Positions 41,419-49,666 of a stretch of 64,000 nt of DNA are shown here, in pieces (position 1 is the first letter of the stretch; each line of letters begins with the position of its first letter). A model generated the notes under the pieces. That model ran no database searches, was not told the DNA's origin, and was given only the letters and a program-made list of their open reading frames with translations. The stretch is from positions 62,001-126,000 of the IMG/VR virus record IMGVR_UViG_3300025887_000010. The stretch is one strand, 5' to 3'. This DNA is from a virus. Both the position numbers and the translations under genes were made by a program.

Positions 41419-41448
41419 GTGTACTTGTAGCATAGAATGTGATATTCT
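41419..41448 (+). promoter_or_regulatory. phage early/middle-type promoter
   Basis: GTGTAC, 13 bases, TGTGATATTCT, directly past the helicase stop; leader AAAATTACAGAAACAAAGG. Confidence 0.8.
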
Positions 41449-41477
41449 AAAATTACAGAAACAAAGGAAACCATCAA

Positions 41478-41819
41478 ATGCCTAAGATCACAATCAAGCA
41501 CACAGCAACATTCGATTCCGCTGATAAATCGATGACTGAAATCTTCGCTGCAGCCTCGGAAAACTTCATCCTCGAAGGCACCAAGCGCAAGCAACTGACA
41601 GTCAATCAAGTCGGTCCATCAATGATGAGGGTTCACTCCGAATTCCTCGCTGAGTATGAAAAGGATCAATCAGGTGATGAAGTCAAGCTCCACACCAAGA
41701 ACAATTCGCATCAATTCTTCGTTATCGAAGGATGCACCAAGCTTGATGAAAAGCTTGCAATGCGCCGTAAAAGCGAAATCCGCCGGCGCAAAAAGAAGAA
41801 AGTTGCAAAGGTCTCCTAG
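41478..41819 (+). CDS. hypothetical protein with basic tail
   Basis: 113 residues (starts MPKITIKHTATFDSADKSM). The C-terminus (RRKSEIRRRKKKKVAKV) is strongly basic and may bind nucleic acid. First gene behind the 41419 promoter. No family recognised. Confidence 0.75.
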   Translation: MPKITIKHTATFDSADKSMTEIFAAASENFILEGTKRKQLTVNQVGPSMMRVHSEFLAEYEKDQSGDEVKLHTKNNSHQFFVIEGCTKLDEKLAMRRKSEIRRRKKKKVAKVS

Positions 41820-41823
41820 ACCA

Positions 41824-41907
41824 ATGCGACTATTCACCATCGTCATGGTCATCGCTTACATCAATGCAATCGTATGGTCAATCGTAATCTTCATGAAAGG
41901 GATATAG
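41824..41907 (+). CDS. possible 27-residue membrane peptide
   Basis: ATG 41824 to TAG 41907 gives MRLFTIVMVIAYINAIVWS and a short tail, essentially one transmembrane helix. The ribosome-binding site is weak, but it lies head-to-tail between two genes with a 2-base gap to the next. Confidence 0.4.
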   Translation: MRLFTIVMVIAYINAIVWSIVIFMKGI

Positions 41908-41909
41908 TC

Positions 41910-42071
41910 ATGGAAATCATCATCTTCATCGTGATCGCGTTTTTCGTTGCAGGAGTCATCAATGAACGTCGTGCCATTCGGGAAATTCCTGGCCGACGCA
42001 AGGTCTGGAAGGGCATATTCTGGTTTGTCCTCTTCGCCGTCGTCTTCTTCATTTATGCAGCCATGATCTGA
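41910..42071 (+). CDS. small two-helix membrane protein
   Basis: 53 residues. Two hydrophobic helices (about residues 2-18 and 33-52) flank a basic loop (NERRAIREIPGRRKVWK). GAAAGGGATATAGTC precedes the ATG at 41910. One of four tiny membrane proteins around the clamp-loader genes. Confidence 0.65.
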   Translation: MEIIIFIVIAFFVAGVINERRAIREIPGRRKVWKGIFWFVLFAVVFFIYAAMI

Positions 42072-42084
42072 AAGGTCCACAACA

Positions 42085-43026
42085 ATGAGTGATCCACGCC
42101 AAACTCAATGGTATTTGAAATACCGCCCTGCAACTCTCGACGAGATGGTTCTCGAAGACCATCACATCGCATTCTTCAAGAAGATGATCGAGTCGCAGGA
42201 ACCAATGTCGATTCTGCTTTCCGGTACTGCTGGTATCGGCAAAACCACACTTGCGAAAGCACTTGTGAACGAACTCGATGCCGAATTCCTTTTCCTCAAC
42301 TGCTCAGGTCGTGATCGTGGCATCGATACCGTCAAAAACAAGATCACCAACTTCGCTACGACGATGAGCATGGATGGCAAACGCAAGGTCATCATCGCCG
42401 ATGAGGCTGACAATCTCACACAAGATGCTCAGATGGCTCTTCGTTCCGTTATCGAAGATGTTGGTCGTTCGACCACATTCATTCTGACATGCAACTTCCC
42501 TGGGAAGCTCATCGATGCTCTGATTTCACGATGTCATCCGGTCAAGCTGGAAGTAACCGAGAAGAACGACATCATGGTGAAGATGGCCCGTCGACTTGTC
42601 AAAATCCTCAATGAGGAGAAGATCGAGTTCACGAAGCCTGCTTTGTCGAAGATCGTCAAGTCCAACTTTCCCGACTTCCGGAAGACACTCAACGATCTTC
42701 AGCGCCAGTCGTACATTGGTCCGATCGATGAAGAAGCTGCGAAGCGCATTCAGCTCACATCGAATGATGAGCTCATTAACATCCTGAAACAGAAGTCGTA
42801 CGAACGTCTCTATCAGTGGTTGATGCTGAATGCTGTTGATCCCGAGTCGACTGTTCTGAACTTCTGGCCACGCATTGCTGAAACGTTCACTGCCGAGACC
42901 CAGCCGTATGCTGTCGTTCATATGAACGAAGCTCAATTCCACATGTCGATGGTTGCTGACAAGCACCTAACGATGGTCGCAGCCTTCACGAAGATGATGG
43001 CAGATTGTGAAGTGAAAGATGTATAG
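42085..43026 (+). CDS. 44: sliding clamp loader large subunit gp44
   Basis: 313 residues, near T4 gp44 (319). AAA+ ATPase that opens and loads the sliding clamp. KYRPATLDEMVLED at the N-terminus, Walker A GTAGIGKTT (about 48), Walker B VIIADEADNLT (about 107), sensor 1 TCNFPGKL and the arginine-finger segment ISRCHPV (about 149). Its partner gp62 lies two small genes downstream. Confidence 0.95.
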   Translation: MSDPRQTQWYLKYRPATLDEMVLEDHHIAFFKKMIESQEPMSILLSGTAGIGKTTLAKALVNELDAEFLFLNCSGRDRGIDTVKNKITNFATTMSMDGKRKVIIADEADNLTQDAQMALRSVIEDVGRSTTFILTCNFPGKLIDALISRCHPVKLEVTEKNDIMVKMARRLVKILNEEKIEFTKPALSKIVKSNFPDFRKTLNDLQRQSYIGPIDEEAAKRIQLTSNDELINILKQKSYERLYQWLMLNAVDPESTVLNFWPRIAETFTAETQPYAVVHMNEAQFHMSMVADKHLTMVAAFTKMMADCEVKDV

Positions 43027-43180
43027 GAAAGAGAAAAAGTTCGAATTGACGCTGAATCACCTGAAGGCAGCCCTTTTTGTCGTTATCTGGATCATTATCG
43101 TCGGTGTGCTTGAGTATACAGATATGTCAAATCAGCTACTTCATATCGGTGGATGTGAGGTGTCGCATGTGGAACTTTGA
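43019..43180 (+). CDS. small membrane protein overlapping gp44 end
   Basis: 53 residues (starts MYRKEKKFELTLNHLKAAL), with one transmembrane helix (about 18-32: ALFVVIWIIIVGVL). The ATG overlaps the gp44 stop by eight bases, and its end overlaps the next gene by 14. Short and not conserved to my knowledge, but in phase with the operon. Confidence 0.55.
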   Translation: MYRKEKKFELTLNHLKAALFVVIWIIIVGVLEYTDMSNQLLHIGGCEVSHVEL

Positions 43181-43280
43181 TGCAACCATCGCCTTGATCG
43201 GCACCATTATCGTCCTTATCGCCTGCGCAATTCTGCTCGGATCCGTGATGTTCGATACTGTTCGCAACATGGGAGTTTGA
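43167..43280 (+). CDS. small single-helix membrane protein
   Basis: 37 residues from the ATG at 43167 with a GTGAGGTGTCGC leader. MWNFDATIALIGTIIVLIA and the following residues form one membrane helix. Longer upstream in-frame sequence (from 43077) overlaps the previous gene and is not preferred. Confidence 0.55.
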   Translation: MWNFDATIALIGTIIVLIACAILLGSVMFDTVRNMGV

Positions 43281-43283
43281 TCA

Positions 43284-43679
43284 ATGGCAGCTGAAAAGAA
43301 GAAAGCTCCCGCGAAGAAGAAAGGTCCATCTCCTTTCGACTATGCAAATTCGATCAATTCTGACATCGAATGTCGTATTGGCACTGAAGCTCTTCCGCTG
43401 AGGAGTATGAATCGCTTCATGCTCACGCGATCAATGATGACTCATGTCGACACGGTTCTCCTCGGAGAGCATGCGAACATGCTTGTCTACGCGCCAGACG
43501 AATACGTATTTCGTTTCTTGCATTCGATGGTTCATCCTAAGAAGCGTCGTTTCGGCAAGTTTCCGAAGCTCTTCAAAGACCTCGATCGCGACAAGATCGA
43601 TGATCTGTGCTCACGCTACTGCATCTCGAGTAAGGATGCACGTCTTATTCTCGAGAACGAGGAGTTGGATTCGGCATGA
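43284..43679 (+). CDS. 62: sliding clamp loader small subunit gp62-like
   Basis: 131 residues. A Lys/Ala/Pro-rich start (EKKKAPAKKKG), then FDYANSINSD, MLTRSMMTHVDTVLLGEHA, FRFLHSMVHPKKRRFGKF and a C-terminal helix (YCISSKDARLILENEELDS). This follows the gp62 pattern of T4-superfamily phages (two-helix body, HxDTVLxANEMN, RKRFSKW). It completes the clamp loader with gp44 and is adjacent as expected. T4 gp62 is 187 residues, so this is a short form. Confidence 0.8.
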   Translation: MAAEKKKAPAKKKGPSPFDYANSINSDIECRIGTEALPLRSMNRFMLTRSMMTHVDTVLLGEHANMLVYAPDEYVFRFLHSMVHPKKRRFGKFPKLFKDLDRDKIDDLCSRYCISSKDARLILENEELDSA

Positions 43680-43864
43680 AGAATGATCGCACATACTCAG
43701 TCAAGCCGCATGGCAAGAAGTTCATGACAATTTGCCGAACTGATGGCTTCGCAGTCATGAGACTTCTTTCTAAGAATACTCGTCTTGCCAGCAAAAAGGG
43801 CAAAGAGTTTGTCGACGGTGTTCGAAAGTCACCAAGAATCGTCTTTTACTTCAAACGTCCATAG
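43676..43864 (+). CDS. hypothetical small basic protein
   Basis: 62 residues (starts MKNDRTYSVKPHGKKFMTI), very basic, with alternating beta pattern (SPRIVFYFKRP end). Four-base overlap with gp62. Might bind RNA or DNA; in T4 the translational repressor RegA lies at this spot, but no RegA motif was seen. Confidence 0.7.
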   Translation: MKNDRTYSVKPHGKKFMTICRTDGFAVMRLLSKNTRLASKKGKEFVDGVRKSPRIVFYFKRP

Positions 43865-43873
43865 GAGAATAAA

Positions 43874-44368
43874 ATGAGCATCGCCGGAATCATACGATCA
43901 GCACTCTGGACTGAAATTCAAGACGCCCTCGTGCATGATTTTCCAGAACTGAAAGTTCCTACAACCGCACCAAAACATCTCGAAGCAGTTGTGAAATCGA
44001 ATGCTGACTACATCAGCGAACTGGTCTCAAATCAGAAGACTAAGGTCTCTAAAGGGTCTTTCGAGTCATCATACGACACAAATCCTCCTCCAATGAAAGG
44101 TGTGGACTTGGTAATGAACGAAGGTTGGACAGGTCACATTGTGACAAAAATCGACGATAATCGCGAGAGAGTCTATGCCTCAAGCGAAGAATCAACTCAT
44201 ACTCTCCGCGGTAATGCATTAACCACTTGGACGCGCAACATTCACGATGCATCACTATACTCCAGCTACGGAGCAATGTTGACAGTGAAAGCTAATCCTG
44301 GGGCAGAATCGAAAACGGCTTCTAGGACCATCACGATTGTCAATCCAGAGGATTTTCACGGTGTGTAG
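43874..44368 (+). CDS. hypothetical protein
   Basis: 164 residues (starts MSIAGIIRSALWTEIQDAL). Helical N-terminus then a beta-rich part (WTGHIVTKIDDNRERVYA). AGGAGAATAAA ribosome-binding site. No family recognised. Confidence 0.75.
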   Translation: MSIAGIIRSALWTEIQDALVHDFPELKVPTTAPKHLEAVVKSNADYISELVSNQKTKVSKGSFESSYDTNPPPMKGVDLVMNEGWTGHIVTKIDDNRERVYASSEESTHTLRGNALTTWTRNIHDASLYSSYGAMLTVKANPGAESKTASRTITIVNPEDFHGV

Positions 44369-44618
44369 CGAATGCTTTTTCGTACTGATTCTCGTTATCT
44401 TTTTTCTCTTCCTTCCTCGCAAGATCGATCCAGCGATCCGACTGAAAGAGTGGCTAGAAGAGAAACAGAAACGCAACGAAGCCGATCGTCCTCACTACAG
44501 CCACGACATTCGGTACATCATCGTCTATGACCATTATGAGTTTACATGTGACAATTGTGGAAGCTCTGAAACAGGTGTCCATGGATGGGGATCGCTTGGA
44601 AAACCTTGCGAAATTTGA
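44361..44618 (+). CDS. membrane-anchored zinc-knuckle protein
   Basis: 85 residues from a GTG at 44361, preceded by AGAGGATTTTCACG; a TTG at 44337 is also possible. One transmembrane helix (FFVLILVIFFLFLP, about 6-19), a charged stretch, then CDNCG near the C-terminus. Topology suggests a cytoplasmic zinc domain anchored in the inner membrane. Function unknown. Confidence 0.6.
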   Translation: MCSECFFVLILVIFFLFLPRKIDPAIRLKEWLEEKQKRNEADRPHYSHDIRYIIVYDHYEFTCDNCGSSETGVHGWGSLGKPCEI

Positions 44619-44626
44619 ACTCTCTT

Positions 44627-44656
44627 GTGTACATGACTGCAGCTTTGTGTTATATT
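44627..44656 (+). promoter_or_regulatory. phage early/middle-type promoter
   Basis: GTGTAC, 13 bases, TGTGTTATATT, followed by CGAATTATAAACAAAGG. Confidence 0.8.
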
Positions 44657-44681
44657 CGAATTATAAACAAAGGATAAAATC

Positions 44682-44855
44682 ATGCATGCAGTCGACCCAT
44701 ACACCAAATCATTAGATTTTGCAAATCACAAAACTCGTAAAGAGTTCGACACAAATTCGACTCCTACTACACCCAACACTCCAGAGAATGTTTACGCTTT
44801 CTGGTTGCAACACTTCGAAACTCAGTTGAAGGAACTTCTCAGTGAAACTCGCTAA
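44682..44855 (+). CDS. hypothetical small protein
   Basis: 57 residues (starts MHAVDPYTKSLDFANHKTR), Thr/Pro-rich in the middle and helical at the end (FWLQHFETQLKELLSETR). AAAGGATAAAATC leader behind its own promoter. Overlaps the next gene by 14 bases. Confidence 0.65.
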   Translation: MHAVDPYTKSLDFANHKTRKEFDTNSTPTTPNTPENVYAFWLQHFETQLKELLSETR

Positions 44856-45207
44856 TCTTCAAGAAGCCGTTTTGATGGACACAACGACCCCAGTGTTCGA
44901 CAAAATTCGGAATGATATTCGTGAATTCTTCCGCAAAGGTCGTGGAATGGATATTCGTATTGAAGAGGACCCATCCAACTTCGGTAGAAAATGTGTTCTT
45001 GCCATGTCATGCCGCTATTGGGGTCAATGGGAAATTCCTGATGGTGAAGAAGACGATGGCGACTACGACTGGGAAGTCCTGACTTCGAAATCCCGCAAAG
45101 AATTGTACGACTTCACTCAGTCGATGAGCAAGAAGCACAAGAACCTTCTTTTCGAAGCTGGTGCCGAAGAAAAGAACTGGCTGAATGTGATCGTAATGGT
45201 GAAATAG
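44842..45207 (+). CDS. hypothetical protein (GTG start)
   Basis: 121 residues from the GTG at 44842 (AAGGAACTTCTCA leader); an ATG at 44875 is an alternative. Acidic patch GEEDDGDYDWE and a helical C-terminal part. No recognised family. Confidence 0.65.
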   Translation: MKLANLQEAVLMDTTTPVFDKIRNDIREFFRKGRGMDIRIEEDPSNFGRKCVLAMSCRYWGQWEIPDGEEDDGDYDWEVLTSKSRKELYDFTQSMSKKHKNLLFEAGAEEKNWLNVIVMVK

Positions 45208-45250
45208 TTTTTGCCCATTCTAACGAAATATGTATAAGAAGGATAATCAC

Positions 45251-45676
45251 ATGAAAGTTTGGCATTCTACGGGTTTTGAGACTCCGCATCTTCTCGATCA
45301 ACCGATTTGGTTTGCAACGAAACTTGAGACCTCGATTGATGTTTGGTCTACAAACATTCGAATCCACTCAGGCGAGTCCTTTGTGTATGAAGCTGAGATT
45401 GAGTTCGAATTCGATAACGATGATCTTGTTTATCACCTTCTCGGCAAAAACAACGCTGACACATACTTCAACCAGCTGGTTGCAAATGCATCATCTAAGG
45501 ACATAATCGATCTCGAATCCACAAAGATTTTGACCAAGTATGGTGTGAATGCTTTACGCGTTCAGGATTATGATCCAGTCAACTTCGACAAAAACGAAGA
45601 TTCGATTATCGTTCTTAAACCTCTCTATATCATCAAATCCTGGAATTTGATTGAGCACAAAAAAGGAAAGCAATGA
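45251..45676 (+). CDS. hypothetical protein, faintly ADP-ribosyltransferase-like
   Basis: 141 residues from the ATG at 45251, preceded by AAGAAGGATAATCAC. KVWHSTGFETPHLLDQPIW near the N-terminus and GVNALRVQDYDPVNF, then DSIIVLKPLYIIKSW at the C-terminus, loosely resemble phage ART-like folds (His-Gly/Ser start, C-terminal strand with P.xI). Catalytic residues cannot be assigned, so this is only a hint. Confidence 0.65.
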   Translation: MKVWHSTGFETPHLLDQPIWFATKLETSIDVWSTNIRIHSGESFVYEAEIEFEFDNDDLVYHLLGKNNADTYFNQLVANASSKDIIDLESTKILTKYGVNALRVQDYDPVNFDKNEDSIIVLKPLYIIKSWNLIEHKKGKQ

Positions 45677-45861
45677 TGCCCCACGCTAAAGATGCCCACA
45701 CCCCTCAAGACCAACAGAAAATTCGCATTGCTCACGAGAAAGCACAAGCTGCGATTATCAGCAAGTTCGGAGTTGTCGCTCCGTACAACAAGAAGAGCCG
45801 TGCTCTCTATGACAAAGTTTACGAATCAACACTGAATGGACTGCATCAGTTCAACGGTTGA
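45673..45861 (+). CDS. hypothetical small protein
   Basis: 62 residues (starts MMPHAKDAHTPQDQQKIRI), helical and basic. AAAAAGGAAAGCA ribosome-binding site; four-base overlap with the upstream gene. No function visible. Confidence 0.65.
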   Translation: MMPHAKDAHTPQDQQKIRIAHEKAQAAIISKFGVVAPYNKKSRALYDKVYESTLNGLHQFNG

Positions 45862-45871
45862 TTCACAGTTC

Positions 45872-45940
45872 CTCGAGCCTTTTTCCTTTGTTTTGAGAGC
45901 TCGAGTGCCGGTGGGGTCGCCAACAGACCCGCGACCGGTG
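45872..45940 (+). ncRNA. structured leader or small RNA candidate
   Basis: Two nested structures in a 114-base gap: CTCGAGC (45872-45878) with GCTCGAG (45899-45905), and a GC-rich hairpin CCGGT-G-GGGTC-GCCAACA-GACCC-GCG-ACCGG (45908-45938). It is much GC-richer than the surroundings and not followed by a T run. It could be a leader for the gene at 45976, a processing site, or a terminator variant. Confidence 0.4.
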
Positions 45941-45975
45941 CGTATTCTTTCCCTCCCACAAACACAGGCCTCATT

Positions 45976-46281
45976 ATGAAAAAGCAAAAGAAGTTCGACG
46001 AGATCGTCACCACTGAGGAGATGATCACAGCATTTGCCAACTCCAATTTCGGAAATGAAACACGACGTGAAACCCTCGCAAAAGGGATTTTGTTGCACGC
46101 ACTGGGCTATGAGTCTGGCAACACCATGTTCACAATCCTACTTGAGCTTGGACTCATTCGACGTCCAGGTGACATCATGACACTGAAATCCTCGCTGACT
46201 CCGAAGGGAAAAGCCTATATGCGTGATGCTGTAGATGTTTCAACTCTTATACAAAGTTGTGGATTCGCTGTAAAACAGTGA
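45976..46281 (+). CDS. hypothetical protein
   Basis: 101 residues (starts MKKQKKFDEIVTTEEMITA), helical, with FTILLELGLIRRPGDIMTL suggesting a small winged-helix-like unit (ITA-FA helix, short wing TPKGKAYM). It precedes the DNA polymerase and its promoter. No family recognised. Confidence 0.7.
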   Translation: MKKQKKFDEIVTTEEMITAFANSNFGNETRRETLAKGILLHALGYESGNTMFTILLELGLIRRPGDIMTLKSSLTPKGKAYMRDAVDVSTLIQSCGFAVKQ

Positions 46282-46310
46282 TGTATATTCGTACACAAAT
46301 GTGATACAAT
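46281..46310 (+). promoter_or_regulatory. phage early/middle-type promoter (weak -35)
   Basis: ATGTAT, 13 bases, TGTGATACAAT, in front of the DNA polymerase gene. Confidence 0.6.
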
Positions 46311-46338
46311 CGAATTAAGAACAACAAATGGAGTCTGC

Positions 46339-48918
46339 ATGAAATACATCAGCTATTTCGAGAACAAGGGTGTGGTTCACATCAAGACGACCGACGATGA
46401 CGGAAAGCGGAGATGGTTACACGAAAAGAAGCCTGCTCCGTTCTACCGAAAGACGGAAGAAGAAACGCCGTACAGGTCCATCTACGGTGACTATCTCGAG
46501 AAGTTCGAGTTCGATACACTTTCCGACGCCAAGAAGTTCCTTTACGAATTTCCTGAAACAAAGCGCAGTCTTTTTGGCACATCTCGTTTGCCTTTCGGCA
46601 TCGTATCTGGGATGGAATGGGAAGAAGCTTTCATTGATGACTTCAACGTTTGCGTCTTAGACATCGAGACTGAGGTCGATCAAAGTACCGGCGTACCTGA
46701 CCCAATCCTCGCAATCGAACCCGTCAACATGATCACATTAAAGGTCATGACTGCCGAAAAGTTCACTGTAATGACGACATGTAAGGTGGACATTGAAGAA
46801 GTTTCACAGCGTTGCAGAGTCCCTGTTGATCTTATCAATCTTCGTTTCTTCGAATCTGAAGATGACATGCTTAACGCCTTTGTAGACTACTTCTCGAAGA
46901 ACGACATCGACATCTACGGTGGTTGGAACTCAGAAGACTTCGACATGACGTACATGGGATCACGCATTGAAAAGCGTCTTGGCTTTGACGTTTTGCTACG
47001 CATGTCTCCATTCGGACAGATCGATAAGCGATCATTCAAGACCTCTTACGGAAACGATGCCGTCGAGTACAAAATCCGTGGAATGTATCACATCGACTTC
47101 ATGAAGCTCTACAAAACTCGTGTCAGCAAGTTCGAAGCACGTGAACGCCATTCTCTCGACTACATTGCGAATTTCGAACTGGGTGAAGGCAAGCTCGTTC
47201 ACGAATCCGGCATTCCAGGTCACCTGCTCTACAAAACGTACCCATCTGCTGGTCTCGCATACAACGTCGTCGACGTCAAGAGAGTCGAAGAGATCATCAA
47301 ATCTCGTCGTATCCTCGACCTCAACATCTCACTTGCTCAAATGTGTCGCATGAATCTTGACGACATTGAGTTCGTCACTCGAATCGTGATGAGCTACACA
47401 TACAACTATCTCAAGAAGGTCGACGAGTTCATGCCTCTTGAGACTCCTACAATCATGCCTCGCAAATACGAAGGTGGATTCGTCTATCCGACCATTAAAG
47501 GTCGTCACAAGTACATGTTCACATGTGACATCGCAGCATCGTATCCGTCTTCTATGCGAGCCATCAACATCTCTCCAGAATCGAAGACTCGAAAGCTCAC
47601 AACAAACGTTCGCGAGATGATCGATGGTGTCTCTCCTGAGTTTGATCGCGAAAACGAAACGATGGCTCCGAATGGTCAATGCTTCGATCGACATAATCGA
47701 GGCATGTTCCCTCGAATCCTCGATGAGTTGGCTGCTCACAGACAGAAGTTCAAGGACGAAAAGAATCGTCTGACAGCTCTCTACTCTGCTGAGTACGACG
47801 AGGAAAAGAAAGCTCTCCTGAAGAAGCAGATGGAAGTCTACAAATCCTCGGACAAAGCTGTGAAGGAGATCAACAACTCCGTTTACGGTTCTACCGGTTC
47901 GTCAACTTTCATCTTCTACGATCCAGACATTGCTGAGGCCATCACTATGACAGGTCAAATCATTCAGCGATGGATGTGTGAGGCAATTACCGAATTCGTC
48001 AACAATCCGAAGAACCAACTGAACGCCATTCGCATGTATGAGAAGAAGTTCCTCAAGCGAAAGTCCATTGACACTCTCAAGCCAGCAAAGTGTCGACTGG
48101 TCGCAGGTGACACAGACTCTGTTATGTTCGAAATCGAACAGATCGTGTCTCAACTCGACATGTCCGAATACGAACGTCTCTGCTTCATTCGCTGGTTCGC
48201 TGACACCATCGTTCAGAAGGTGATCAACATCGCAATGGAGAAAGTCGGCAAGGCAACCAACGCTGTTGACTCTTCAGTCCTCAAAGCTGACCGTGAAATC
48301 GTTTCACCTGCTGCCATCTTCACTGCGAAGAAGAAGTACAGCATGCTCAAATTCGATGAGGAAGGTGCTGAGTATCATGAGCCATACCCTCAGAAAACTC
48401 AGGGTCTTACGATCATTCAGAAATCGACACCAAAGGTCGTCAAGGATAAACTTGTCGAATTCATGACGAAGATTTTCTACTCCGATGAGGAAGCATACGA
48501 TTTCGAATGTTCGTTCAGAGCTGACTTCGACTTGATGCCACCTGACAGCATTGCTCGTAATACTGGTGTCTCAGATGTCTCCAAATACGAAGTCCAAGAA
48601 GGCTTCATGAAAGGAACACCTCTTCACGTTCGTGGTTCGATCGCACACAATCGTCTTGCTTTGGAGACTAAAGCCGATGTTTCACTCATCAAGAATGGCA
48701 GTTCGATCAAGTACGTCTATCTCTCGAAACCAAATCCTGTCGGTTCTAACGTCATATCATGGTGCGATGAATGGCCTTCGTTCTTTGACGAGGTTGATCT
48801 GTCAAAGTTCATCGATCATAAACGTCAATTTGAAGCCGTTTTCTCTGGTCAGACTCACATTCTCTTTAGTGCGACTGGCTACAACTTCACACAGAAAGAG
48901 CAGCTTGATCTGTTCTGA
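46339..48918 (+). CDS. 43: DNA polymerase, family B, gp43 type
   Basis: 859 residues against 898 in T4. Replicative polymerase with proofreading. Exonuclease motifs: VCVLDIETE (about 105), YGGWNSEDFDMTYM (about 193) and HSLDYIANF (about 271). Polymerase motifs: A CDIAASYPSSM (about 395), B NNSVYGSTGS (about 513), C VAGDTDSVMFEI (about 589). The C-terminal QKEQLDLF may bind the sliding clamp, as gp43 does. Complete, no intron or intein seen. Confidence 0.97.
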   Translation: MKYISYFENKGVVHIKTTDDDGKRRWLHEKKPAPFYRKTEEETPYRSIYGDYLEKFEFDTLSDAKKFLYEFPETKRSLFGTSRLPFGIVSGMEWEEAFIDDFNVCVLDIETEVDQSTGVPDPILAIEPVNMITLKVMTAEKFTVMTTCKVDIEEVSQRCRVPVDLINLRFFESEDDMLNAFVDYFSKNDIDIYGGWNSEDFDMTYMGSRIEKRLGFDVLLRMSPFGQIDKRSFKTSYGNDAVEYKIRGMYHIDFMKLYKTRVSKFEARERHSLDYIANFELGEGKLVHESGIPGHLLYKTYPSAGLAYNVVDVKRVEEIIKSRRILDLNISLAQMCRMNLDDIEFVTRIVMSYTYNYLKKVDEFMPLETPTIMPRKYEGGFVYPTIKGRHKYMFTCDIAASYPSSMRAINISPESKTRKLTTNVREMIDGVSPEFDRENETMAPNGQCFDRHNRGMFPRILDELAAHRQKFKDEKNRLTALYSAEYDEEKKALLKKQMEVYKSSDKAVKEINNSVYGSTGSSTFIFYDPDIAEAITMTGQIIQRWMCEAITEFVNNPKNQLNAIRMYEKKFLKRKSIDTLKPAKCRLVAGDTDSVMFEIEQIVSQLDMSEYERLCFIRWFADTIVQKVINIAMEKVGKATNAVDSSVLKADREIVSPAAIFTAKKKYSMLKFDEEGAEYHEPYPQKTQGLTIIQKSTPKVVKDKLVEFMTKIFYSDEEAYDFECSFRADFDLMPPDSIARNTGVSDVSKYEVQEGFMKGTPLHVRGSIAHNRLALETKADVSLIKNGSSIKYVYLSKPNPVGSNVISWCDEWPSFFDEVDLSKFIDHKRQFEAVFSGQTHILFSATGYNFTQKEQLDLF

Positions 48919-48928
48919 AAGGAAATCC

Positions 48929-49381
48929 ATGAAAAATCCATCAAAGAATGCCGACGAGATCAATCGCTATCGCATTAATTTCGATATGATGCTTCATGTC
49001 TTCGAGAATGGGAGCAGAAAATCAGGTCGAACCTATCGAACGATTCACAATCTTCAACCGAATGATGTGCTCGTTGTTCCGACACATTCATGTGCTCGTC
49101 ACTACTCATATGAAATCTCCAAGCTTGTGAAACCTATCGACCATGTCCATATCTTGGTGCACGACGTTAATAAGGATGGTCGATTGATTGATTACGTTCA
49201 CAGTGAGTTTCGTGGAAAAGAGAAAATTGGAGAACTGGTTTTGTCCCACGATTGGATACACACGTACTACGATTTTCGTCTGCGTAACCTCGCATATGAA
49301 CTCGACGACATCACTAGCCTTTACCCAGAATTTACGCCAAAAGAAAGTTGCCTGTTTGAGCAAAAAGTAGTGTACATTTAG
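48929..49381 (+). CDS. hypothetical protein downstream of gene 43
   Basis: 150 residues from the ATG at 48929 (AAAGGAAATCC leader); the upstream open frame is inside gene 43. Contains GRTYRTIHNLQPNDVLVVP and HVHILVHDVNKDGRLIDY. It ends in the -35 region of the next promoter. No family recognised. Confidence 0.7.
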   Translation: MKNPSKNADEINRYRINFDMMLHVFENGSRKSGRTYRTIHNLQPNDVLVVPTHSCARHYSYEISKLVKPIDHVHILVHDVNKDGRLIDYVHSEFRGKEKIGELVLSHDWIHTYYDFRLRNLAYELDDITSLYPEFTPKESCLFEQKVVYI

Positions 49382-49399
49382 CACAAAATTTGATATTCT
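49370..49399 (+). promoter_or_regulatory. phage early/middle-type promoter
   Basis: GTGTAC, 13 bases, TTTGATATTCT, overlapping the end of the previous gene; leader AAAACTACAAAACAAAGG. Confidence 0.75.
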
Positions 49400-49426
49400 A
49401 AAACTACAAAACAAAGGATATCAAAC

Positions 49427-49666
49427 ATGCAAACACTCTCGCTAATCAAGACCATGACTGCAGAAGAAGCCATTTCCGATGGTTGCAATCTTCATTCTGA
49501 AACCTTTCGTGTTCATGTGTACTTGCATGACAATATCGTAATTCTTGAAGAAGGCCACAGCGGTTTCTCTGTAACCACTCACATCGGTGAAGTTCGCAAT
49601 GTACCAAAGAAAACCGCGATTAATTTTGTCCTTGGCTCCTCGAATGCCAAACTGGAGATGAACTAA
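49427..49666 (+). CDS. hypothetical small protein
   Basis: 79 residues (starts MQTLSLIKTMTAEEAISDG), beta-rich (FRVHVYLHDNIVILEEG). AAAGGATATCAAAC leader behind its own promoter; TAATG coupling to the next gene. Unknown function. Confidence 0.7.
   Translation: MQTLSLIKTMTAEEAISDGCNLHSETFRVHVYLHDNIVILEEGHSGFSVTTHIGEVRNVPKKTAINFVLGSSNAKLEMN

Noticed and set aside
46339-48918. Intron or intein in the DNA polymerase gene
   Set aside because: All exonuclease and polymerase motifs follow at normal spacing without interruption.
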